From contig OZ004598.1 of the NCBI GenBank assembly GCA_963924555.1, positions 2,876,501-2,940,500 of the forward strand: a stretch of DNA of 64,000 nt, read 5' to 3'. This document shows positions 43,036 to 52,575 of this stretch, one piece after another; positions within the stretch are counted from its first letter, which is position 1, and each line of letters begins with the position of its first letter. The notes beneath the pieces were generated by a model that saw only the letters and a list, made by a program, of their open reading frames with translations, had not been told where the DNA came from and made no database searches. The position numbers were made by a program, and so were the translations under genes. Origin of the DNA: Crambe crambe (Eukaryota > Porifera > Demospongiae > Poecilosclerida > Crambeidae).

Positions 43036-45248
43036 CATAGATACTGTACATTAGGGATAGGAAACGCGCAAAAATTTTTCGGGCAATGACGTCACAGCGA
43101 TGGAATTAGCTCGTTACGGTACCTGCATAGTAACGGTTATTTATGCGAGTAGGGAAGTTTTCGGTGGTCTAAGCTGTCTCCTCCGAAATTGATAACTGGA
43201 GGATTATCAATGTAAAAAGGTTCTAAATTCTAGTAAGTGTCAATTGTCATAGTCTGCTTTGAGGTTCTGCACGTACCATGCAACTGTGCATGCAAATTCT
43301 TAATGCTGAGGATAATACTTTGTGGGAATTTTTTGGATGATATTAAATAGACACAATAGTATAGGTATTTTCAACAGGCAGTTTCTACACAACTACATGC
43401 CATTATCCCATTTAGAATGATAGGTATTATGTTCATTGCTGGTTTTAGTGTTTTTCTTAGTGACATTCTAGACAGAGTTTGCGGGATTCTTTCTCAAGGC
43501 ATATAAGTTTCTTCAATTTCCATTTCTTATCATTATACATAGTAATGGTTACTACATGCCATAAATATAAGGAATCTTTGTTTGGTATAAACAGAAGCAA
43601 GTAATGGGGAAGCGAAAATTACGCCTCAAGGTTGAAAAAAACGAAGAAAGAAAGACAGCAGAGTACATCATCAGGCCCAAAGGGCGCCCACCAAAGAAGG
43701 GTACAAAACGTTATGGAGATTATAAGCAGAGAGTAAGTGGTACTCTATGATCATAGGTACCTAAAAAATAATGTCAACTCCTGTGTATAGGTGAATATGA
43801 AATTGGCTTCCATAAAACAGCGCATAACTCTCCCTTGTTCAGAATGGAAGGATGTCTCACCACTCACGAATGAATGCATTACTTTCTGTAAAATGTCTGC
43901 TGAATGTACTATGATGAAAAACTGCCTTACCATCAAAAGTGATAGCTCTTGGACTGTTCATGTGTATGGACAGAAAATTCAACCTCACTGTTGCAGAGCA
44001 CTTGATACAGTTCCATCTAGGGTTGACCACAACTCAATATCATCATTATTAGAAATTCTTGACAATTCAACATTATGCCATGGTAATGAAAATAGGAAGT
44101 TTGTAGATATGATTGCTAAGCGTGAAGAGAAGAATGTTGTCTCGTCAGATGGTAGAGTAGTGGCATATCTAGATAACACCAAGGTAAGATACCATACAAG
44201 TGTACTGCATTTAACAGTGCTATGTAATAATGTGTATTGCATGACAGGCACTCCCAGCTACAGTTAGAACCACTTTGTGTGAAGTTATCCTGATCACTGG
44301 AAAGAGATGTAATGTTTGCACTTCATATAGGAGCAACCTTAGAGCAATGCACTATCGTGCACACACTGTATCCACTATGTCACCTTCTGTGCATGCTTCT
44401 ACCTCAAGTCACACTAACATGCGATATCTGAATACACCTCAGAAATTCAAGCGATATAGAGGCTTAAAGGCTAGATGTGTTGCAGCAGAAAAGAAAGTGA
44501 AAAGGCTCAAAGAGAGCATAAGTAAATTGATTACATCAAGCAGCATTGAAGTGGACAACAATCTAAACCATGATCTATCCAAAATAATGCATGATAACCA
44601 AGGCAAAATCATTAAAGATTTTCCAGAAGATTCATTCCAACGTCTATTTTGGAACCAGCAAATGCAATCTCTTTCAGTGAAGAATGATAGACAGTTGAGG
44701 TGGCATCCTATGATTATAAAATGGTGTCTTCATCTAAAGATGATTTCATCTGCAGTGTATCATGCTATGAGATCATCAGGCTTTATCAAGTTACCATCTG
44801 AACGCACTTTGAGAGATTATACTCATCTTATTAAGGCAGCTACTGGTATTCAACCAGAAGTCAGTGTCCAGCTTATGAAGGAAGCCAAAGTGAAGGATTT
44901 GGAAGAATGGCAAGAATATGTTGCAGTTGTATTTGATGAAATAAAAATTAAGGAGGACCTAGTCTATAACAAACACACATATGAGATTATTGGATTCATT
45001 GATTTGGGTGATGTGAACAATCAACTGAAGTGTATCCAGAAGGTACTCTGGGCTTTCAAGAATTAAAGAAATTACTTTCTTGACCTTATTCATTATTTTG
45101 CGAGCATATAATTCCGGGAGTAGACAATTTCTCTTAGCAACAACATTAATTATTATTATCACGTGAGCATAACGCGGATGATCAAAAATAGAATCAATTA
45201 ATTGCGCGCGTTTCCTATCCCTACTCATGTATGTACAGTATCTATGGG
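43036..45248. mobile_element. P-superfamily element with transposase gene, perfect 7-bp TSD
   Basis: Tips CATAGATACTGTACATTAGG / GATAGGAAACGCGC (43036) and the inverse ending GTACAGTATCTATG (45248). GGATAAC is duplicated exactly at 43029-43035 and 45249-45255. It carries a three-exon transposase gene and so identifies the superfamily of the other CATAGATA...GGAAAC elements in this window. It is internally deleted at the 3' end of the gene. Confidence 0.9.
43604..45066 (+). CDS. P-element-type transposase, C-terminally truncated
   Basis: Exons 43604-43732, 43791-44183 and 44248-45042 join in phase 0 (439 codons). Read-through past the last donor-like GT adds eight codons to a stop at 45066. 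The N-terminus is basic with an AT-hook-like RPKGRPPKKG (residues about 24-33). A Cys pair follows in GKRCNVCTSYRSNLRAMHYR, then a coiled region (KKVKRLKESISKLITSSS), then the conserved P-transposase block: FWNQQMQSLS, RWHPMIIKWCLHLKM, LPSERTLRDYTHLI, and VVFDEIKIKEDLVYNKHTYE IIGFIDLGDVN, where the Asp of FDEIKI is the probable first catalytic acid. The GTP-binding insertion and the later acidic residues are missing, so the product is probably inactive or a repressor. Frames are otherwise clean, suggesting recent activity. Confidence 0.8.
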
Positions 45249-46520
45249 ATAACTTGGGACACTGCATGTCCATGCAATTTTGAACAGCATGCTATGACAG
45301 GGCAATGTTGACTTTCTTGAAGAGAATAAAGATGACAATCTCTGCTACTACATGTTTAGTGTGGCCTCATGAGCTGTGTGTGGCTACCCTGGCAATCTAT
45401 CTGTTGGCGACATTATCCTCATAATGTTTATTTAATGTTCACATGCTGCAGGCATTCATTTGGTTGGTGGCAATGGCAATATATAGGGTTTAAACGATAC
45501 ATGTTGGGAGCTAAAGGTTGGGAGCAGATTCCCTTTCTGGATTGGTACAAAGCATTTGGCAATCTTGAATCAGAAAGTTGTTTTACTCTTCTGTGCAAGT
45601 CTTGAAGTGATGAACCATAATTCTGAAGGGCTAGGCTATTAGCTAGTCTGATATGCATCATGAAATCATTGAAGGTGTAACCTTGAGCTCATCCACTGAC
45701 ATCTAGCTATAGGACTTTATTATTGGGGCGAGCCTGAGCGAGCCCCACACTAGCGTGTTGGCTCTAGACTTTGTCTCGTACGTCCTAATAATAGTGGTTT
45801 TTCTCTGCGACGATCATCTGGTAACATTACATGCATCCACGGCCACAGTGCAGTAGACGCGCATGCGTATATAAACATGTGCTATAAACTAAGAGAAGCT
45901 AGCTGAACAGAAAGAACGTCTTAGGAAGTGTAGATCGAGAAATCTAGAGACAATGCTGGCCCAGAGAAAAGAATGCCTCAAGCAGATGCTTGCTAGCTAG
46001 CGTTCCGCTGAACAGAAAGTAGGAGATAAAGGCAAGACATCCTGCTCAAAGCACAGCTACAGAGAAAAGACAGCGCTTGAGGGAGAGTGCAAGTCAGCAG
46101 TTGATGTCACAGACAGTTGAGGAAAAGAGAGGCCAGTCTCAGAGAATGCAGACCAGAGATTATCTTCAGAAAGAGAGGCCATTCTCACATGCATCACATT
46201 CAGCACATCACAGACATCTCTTGCAAGTCAGCAGTTGATGTCGCAGACAGCTGGCCAGTCTCAGAGAATGCAGACCAAAGATTGTTTTCAGAAAGAGAGG
46301 CCATTCTCATTGTTTTGCCCTTGCTAAAAGGGAACATGCATCACATTCAGCTCAGGCTCGCCCTACTATGCATTGCATTTGTCTAGTAATACCATAAAGG
46401 TTACATGCACTGATAGTACATAGAGACTAGCTAGCTAGCTAGTAGCCTCGTCCCCAGGCTCTCGCGCGCTAGGGGCCTGGGGATCGATTGCTAGCTACAA
46501 GTATCGACCCTATAAGGTAA
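45249..46520. other. Unassigned repeats; possible small element 45725-46370
   Basis: GGGGCGAGCCTGAG near 45725 is inverted at about 46350-46364 (CTCAGGCTCGCCC), suggesting a 640-bp element. Inside, a 70-bp block with CAGTCTCAGAGAATGCAGAC and AGAAAGAGAGGCCATTCTCA occurs twice (46128-46192 and 46252-46311). The frames are broken. A frame at 45369-45605 (KGWEQIPFLDWYKAFGNLES) looks weakly protein-like but has no family I recognise. Confidence 0.4.
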
Positions 46521-46521
46521 A

Positions 46522-46573
46522 GTGGGGTGACTTGGGACACGGGGTGACTTGGGACACGGGGTAACTTGGGACG
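46522..46573. repeat. Three tandem 17-bp units GGGGTGACTTGGGACAC
   Basis: Nearly identical direct repeats. The word also occurs singly near 42886 and 45255 (ACTTGGGACA), suggesting it derives from a transposon tip. Confidence 0.8.
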
Positions 46574-46682
46574 GTGGAGTTATATTTCAATCTTGCTTCG
46601 AGATTACTAAGAGTTTCAAGATCTTATTTTGCATTTATGCTTTGTCTCTCTCTGAAGCCAGTCTAGAGTGCTTTGGTTATGC

Positions 46683-47005
46683 ATAGGCGGCTGAGGCACT
46701 TGAGTTTTGGGGGGGCTGAGGTGTAATGTAGAAAGTGCACCAGATATGGGCCAAACCATTGAAAGTAGCTAGCTAGGAAGTCTAAGCAGCAGCTTTGCAA
46801 AGCTAATAACATCAACCTCAGTATCATGTAAGTTCATTGCTAATCATGTGATTGTTTTAACAGAGCATTGCACATTCTAACAAGTCTAAAAGTTCAATGA
46901 TAGGTTCAATGAAAAAGATGTAATGTATGCAAAAAAAATTTAGGGGGGGCTGAGCCCCCCTTTCAGTTTTTGGGGGGGCTCTAGCCCCCACCCTCAGCCT
47001 CCTAT
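46683..47005. mobile_element. MITE with GGGGGGGCT arms and perfect 7-bp TSD
   Basis: Tips ATAGGCGGCTGAGG and CCTCAGCCTCCTAT (13 of 14 inverted) are flanked by GTTATGC at 46676-46682 and 47006-47012. The interior has inverted GGGGGGGCTGAG / CTAGCCCCCACC blocks. A half-copy of a related G-rich element interrupts the degenerate P-like gene near 59587-59640. Confidence 0.75.
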
Positions 47006-47609
47006 GTTATGCTATTAATAAACAGCCCTAAACACTCTGCTAATTTTACAAGACCGCAAGAAAAAAACTTAAAGCTTACTGAACTGATTTATCAATATTC
47101 TACTCAGTGGCGGATTTAGGGTGGTTCCTAGGGTTCCATGGAACCCCTCTTTCAGGATGGCAGAGTCTTGGTAGAGACTCTAGCTAACACTATTACAACA
47201 TTGAGTTTCATAGTCTGCTTTTCTGATTCAGAAATTACCTATATGGAACGCCAACGGTGACAAAATTCCTGACGAAGACATCGTCGTGGAATTCGATTCT
47301 GTGGAATCGATTTTACGTAATCGATTATCCAGAATCGAAAATAATTTATGGCTTGGAATTCGATTCACTGCATTAATCGATTATCTACAATCGAATTCGG
47401 TACGATAATTGTCGTGGAAATCGATCTGTGGAATCGATTTTATGTAATCGATTATCCAGAATCAAAAATTTATGGTGATTCACTGCATTAATCAATTATC
47501 TACAATCGAATTCGGAACGATATTGGTCAAAATTCCTGATGAAGACAACGCCATGGAATTTGATTCTACAGAAATCGATTTCACGCAAATCGATTATCCA
47601 CAATCGAAT

Positions 47610-49643
47610 CATAGATACTATACTCCGCCCCGGGATTGGAAACGGGAGATTTCCCGCTGACACTCCGTGTTGGAGGAGAAATTGCGCGCGAAAATTTGTC
47701 GCTATGACAATGGCTTCTTGTTCTGCAATAAGCATACTAGATGAGCTAGAAGGACAAGATAAGCTACAGTACTTACAAATTTGATACTTATAAGTATAAA
47801 TACAAAATATGAGTGTGTGATACGTACCAAACAATGTGGAAGGATGTATTAGAGCAATCCTGTATCGAATTTAATGAATCCTGTACAATATTTTATTAGT
47901 ATATTGGACATCACATTTTTAAGGAACTGATAAAGATCTGTCATCCTGTACCTACTGTAGCTTCCACTCCACCACCGTCATTAACTTACAATGAAAGAAA
48001 CGCTCTACGATATGTTGCTGGATATATTCCAAGACTGTTGAAAAAGAAACTTTCTACTTCAACTCATCCATTGAAAAAGGAGCAACATAATTTTGTGCAT
48101 CAGTGATCTAGCTACTGGCTGATGATGATGGTGATGAAGAAGATGATGATGATGACTCACATGACTGGGTAGACCTAGTGGATTGTGGTGGTCTCACCCT
48201 AGTAAATAATAAAACATTTGATGTTTTTGTTGCGATAGAATACGAGGTGAGAAACAGACTGGGAAAAGATATGGAGCTGACAGATGCGGTTATGAAGGAG
48301 ATAGCAGAAAGTGATCAAGTTGATCCCTCTTGAATGAGGAATGGTAAGAGGAGAGCAGTGTTGCCCTCCTGCATATGGTGGTCAGCCAGTTTTTGAAAAT
48401 CAGAGGATTTTCCTATGCCTCCTCGTGGATAGAAAACTTTAAGGCCACACATAAGAAAACCATGCAAAAATAAGAAAACAACTAATTTCTGAATCTAGTT
48501 CCAGTGAGTGTCACCCCAATCATCTTAAATATTGATGTTATAATAATGTACTTGTGGAATAATGTCAGCATCAAGCTATAGCTACATGCTATACTAATAT
48601 AACCCAAGAGGCTTTTTAGACACTTTCCGTGGTCTTGATCTTTTAGGAAGGGGTCTTGAATTTTCTTTTACTGATAATGTCATTTTGATGAGGTTGGTAT
48701 CTGCATTTCCAGTACATATACTTTGCTGGAATCAATTTTTGGTTTCAATAGCAGGAACACTTGATACCACAGTAGGTAAATTCCACAATAATTCACAATT
48801 CATAGGATTCAGCTTGTTGTTGGGAAATGATATGCTCTAAGCCCATGCATTGATCGCTCTCTGCTGCTGCTTCTTTCTGCACGATCTTCGAGCACTCAAG
48901 CGAAACTTCCTTCCACCCATGGCTGATAGACATAGCTAGCCTATATAGCTTAGTATCCCATGCACAATGCACAGCTATAGTCATGGTTGTAGTTAGCTAG
49001 CTATATATGAATGTGGTGTTACTTTACAGATAGCTGATCAATGTCATAATTTATAGATTAGCAAAAGTGCATCATTACAAGAGTACACCAAATCTTATAT
49101 TGCTCAAGCGATAATCTAGTCCTAGCTTTAGTATTTGCATGATGGAGCTTTTCTTTTAATATTATAGTACTGATGTTCTTCCCCCGACCAGTTAAGACCC
49201 TATCATACCTCTAACTGGGTAAAACTAGACTATTATTGTAGCACACTTGTTATAAACAAGCTCAAGCGATGTCCCAATCCTAGTTGCAGCAGATTCATGA
49301 AAAAATAATGCTCAAATGCTTCTTATATGGACATTTTTACCCCAACAAGTTCTGTACATATATTTATTTCTTGGAGTGAGAATATCTCTATCCCAAACTG
49401 CTTTTGCTCTACTGAATTTATAGCATTAGTAAGTTACCTATGGATACTAAAGTTTGACCATCTTTTTACCGTATAGATTCTATTGCTCACCTTATAATAA
49501 CGAAAAAACCTCCGTTGCTACGGCTTGTTGACGACCGTTACTATACAACACGGAGTGTCCGCGCATGTTTTGTATTGTTGTAATGGAAAAATTTGGATGC
49601 GCAGACTTCGTTTCCAATCCCGGGGCGGAGTATAGTATCTATG
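47610..49643. mobile_element. P-like element nested in the left TIR of the IS3EU-like element
   Basis: Tips CATAGATACTATACTCCG...CCGGGATTGGAAACG and the exact inverse (35 bp) ending 49643. The flanks ATCGAAT and GTTCTAT do not match, so there was either flanking loss or recombination between copies. Comparison with the right TIR of the host element puts the insertion after CCACAATYGAAT. It holds a broken transposase C-terminus (47826-48333). Confidence 0.8.
47826..48333 (+). pseudogene. P-like transposase C-terminal fragment
   Basis: Frames read MWKDVLEQSCIEFNES, a stop, HHIFKELIKICHPVPT, then LTYNERNALRYVAGYIPRLL KKKL, a stop, and an acidic run followed by DWVDLVDCGGLTLVNNKTFD and IEYEVRNRLGKDMELTDAVM before TGA at 48331. 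The (A/N)LRYVAGY block and the DLVD-x-GGL block recur in the degenerate copy at 59420-59590, so both belong to the same transposase C-terminus. Possible first exon: ATG at 47710 (MASCSAISILDELEGQD). Confidence 0.6.
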
Positions 49644-49764
49644 GTTCTATGGGGGGAGGAGGGGAGGTCAATGCGCGCGATTATTAAAGCCCCTCCCGGC
49701 GCGCGCGGCCCGGCCATGCCGCGCCGCGCCATGCGCCATATAGCACGCGCGAGAGACTAGCAAC

Positions 49765-51208
49765 ATGTCATTCGAAGAAGTTTTCTCTTTTGCTGAAAGA
49801 TCTGTAGAGTATTTGAAAGACGTTTATGTGAGTTGTGATGAAGAAGTACTTGATGATTTAATAGAATTAATGGAAAAGATATTGGAGTTTTGTTTACTGA
49901 TTGATGATGGCAATGGCAGTGCATTATTTCAAAGTGTAAGGGATTTGGTTGCAGCTTTGATTTCAGATAGAGAGAGTAGATTGAGGAAAAGAGGGAGGCC
50001 TGAGATAAGTATCAGTCTAGAACAATTGCAATATCTTATTGAACAAGGATTCAGTGCCAGGGATATTAGTGTGATGTTTGGTTGTTCAAAAAGAACAGTT
50101 TTACGAAGAGTAAAAAAGTATAACATTTCACTGCGAAATTATAGTTCCATAACTGATTCTGAATTGGATTCAATAGTCTCAGAGATCACTTCTTTATTTC
50201 CAAGAAATGGAGAAAAGACTATAAGTGGTAAATTGAGAAGCCATGGACTTTTAGTTCAGCGTGAAAGGGTGAGAGAATCTTTGAGAAGGGTAGACCCCTC
50301 TGGTGTAAGAGAGCGATGCAGAAGTGTGTTACATCGCCGCAGATATACTGTGCCTTCATCAAATGCGCTATGGCATTTAGATGGGTACCACAAACTCATA
50401 CGGTGGCGTTTTGTTATTCATGGAGCAATAGATGGGTATAGCCGTTTAATAACATTTCTGAAATTAGCTGCAAACAACAGATCAGAAACAGTTTTGGATG
50501 CTTTTCTTCATGCTGTTGAAGAGTATGGTCTTCCCTCTCGGGTACGAATGGACATGGGTGGTGAAAATACAGGTGTTGCCACTTTTATGATTGAACATCC
50601 TGATCAAGGTCCAGGAAGGGGGAGTGCAATAACTGGACGAAGCATACATAATCAGCGTATTGAGCGTCTGTGGAGGGACCTGTTTACTGGTTGTGCCTCC
50701 TTTTTTTATTCATTGTTTTATTATTTCGAAGATTTAGGCCTGTTGGATGTGAATGGTCTAATAGACTTGTATTCCCTTCATTTTGTATTCACACCTATTA
50801 TTCAGCATCACCTAGATGCATTCCGTAGAGGATGGTCTCATCATAGATTGAAAACAGAGAAGAATAAAACTCCCACACAATTGTGGATTCGTGGCTTCCA
50901 TGAGGTGGATGAAGAAGATGATGCCATGTCTGGATTGGATGTAAGTTATGTAACTATAATTATAATTATGAGATCATTCAATATAATAGGTTGATTGGAA
51001 TTTGTTGGGGATTGACTCCGATGGACCTGTACCAATGGATGATGATGAAGATACTGTTGTAGTGGAAGATATAGCTGAACTTCTTGATTCCGCACAGAAG
51101 ATGGAACTTACTGAGCTTCTTTCCTCATTACCATCCAATAACTCTCAACAAGGAATGTTAAGTCAATATGTACTTACTAAACGTTATGTCAGTCAAGCTT
51201 TGATGTAG
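49765..51208 (+). CDS. Integrase-fold (DDE) transposase, IS3EU-like
   Basis: Exon 1 49765-50940 (GAT|gtaagt) and exon 2 50990-51208 join in phase 0 to give 464 aa; both exons are open and intact. An acidic N-terminal helical region (1-70) is followed by RKRGRPEI and a helix-turn-helix (about 81-125: [35 protein letters not shown]). The catalytic core has D206 in [15 protein letters not shown]263 in [10 protein letters not shown] and E300 in [12 protein letters not shown], that is D-57-D-36-E spacing. The C-terminus is acidic. The sequence style ([17 protein letters not shown], [15 protein letters not shown]) is that of the integrase-core proteins widespread in metazoan genomes. The start is chosen as the first ATG after the TIR. 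It should cut and join the element ends. Confidence 0.88.
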
Positions 51209-52575
51209 ACTAGCTATAATAATAAATTTTTAGCTCTATGGTAAACTTCCTGCCTCTATACATTGAAAAGTTAGCGATGTCAAACCGGAAGTCATGCATG
51301 GGCGGATACGTGTACAGAATTTTCTATGTAAACAGCTGGAACAAGGGAGTGTGTGCAAGAATGGAGAACCGCAAGTTCTTGATAAGCTGTTAGAGAAGAA
51401 GTTGCTCCCAGGGGTAAAAAAATAGCGTAGAATTTGAATATCAGCACTATATTTTATGATTTCATAGCTTTATGCTTGCACTATGTACATTTCTTACAAA
51501 GATAATGTCATAATTGCATGATCAAAATGAAAACTCGAACATACATATTCTTTACCTCTATCTACGAGTAGTTAGGTGCTCTTACCAGCTTACTTTTTCG
51601 CGGATTGACCTGAGAAAATTAATGATCGTGAAAAAGTGGGCAGGGCAACAATTTTTACTGCTGAGCAAAGTGTTGTGTCTTGGAGCAATCTGTGCTGATG
51701 CTGGCATAAGTATAAGCATGAGTGAAGAGGCTTTAAAGAACTATTTTAATGATCTACCCAGGCTGCTAAAATCAGGCATTTTTAGGTAATAATCATTCTC
51801 TATCAGATTCAAATATATTGTAGTGTGCACCATTTCTTATTTGTATTTCAAATTTGAAGAGAATTGGTAGCTTCAATCCAGAGATATACACAAAAGCTTC
51901 GATGACACACAATTTTCATTTAAATAGAGAAGTCCCGCCCACTACATTAAGAATTATTTCAAATTCCGTATAATTAAAGATAGTGTTCTAAGGCCAGACC
52001 TAATAGATTTTTTGTTGCTCGGGCCCACCCTGGTCCATTTTTAGTCAAACTGAAATAAAAATTTCTATCATGAATATTATTAATTTAGCCATTATTGGCT
52101 CAATTTGACTGTAAAATAATTAAAAGTCAGTAATTTTCTAGCTTTGTAAGGTCAATTTTATTGATCTTCTGATGTGAAAAAAAAATTTTTTTTCAGCCAC
52201 CCGGGTCACTTTTTTGCACCCAGCAGCCCGAGCAACAGAAAATCAATTAGGTCTGGCCTAAGGACTGTATCTCCGCAACGGCTTGGCCGATTTCAGCGCT
52301 TCAAAATTCTCCTGGTTTCTCTAAGTTGGCAGAAAAAGATATCAAAAATTAGAATCCTATAATTAAGATTTGATTTTTGACCTGACATCGCTAGAAAAGT
52401 ACATTATGTATGTCACAGAATATGTATTATTTGCTTAACTGCAGCAAAATCAGTCTGTTGGTCATGAAAAACTGTCCTGTGCCCGAGTTAGCTAGCTATA
52501 GCAGGAATTCATAGCAACAAGACAGAAATGAATTGGTAATAATTATTGAGTTAAGTGAACTAATAAGTTAATCAG
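51209..52575. other. Region between the transposase and HECT genes, with a MITE
   Basis: Space between the two convergent gene ends. A frame at 51514-51789 (WAGQQFLLLSKVLCLGAICA) lacks family resemblance. The MITE at 51991-52259 is annotated separately. Confidence 0.35.
51991..52259. mobile_element. MITE with AGGCCAGACCTAAT ends
   Basis: AGGCCAGACCTAATAGATTT with TTGTTGCTCGGGC at the left is inverted at the right (GCCCGAGCAACAGAAAATCA, ATTAGGTCTGGCCT). About 34-bp imperfect TIRs, 269 bp overall, flanked by CTA/TAA-type sequence. It inserted between the two genes of the larger transposon. Confidence 0.7.

Noticed and set aside
43985-44251. Minus-strand 88-aa frame
   Set aside because: Antisense of exon 2 of the P-type transposase.
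49929-50126. Minus-strand 65-aa frame
   Set aside because: Antisense of the IS3EU-like transposase exon 1.
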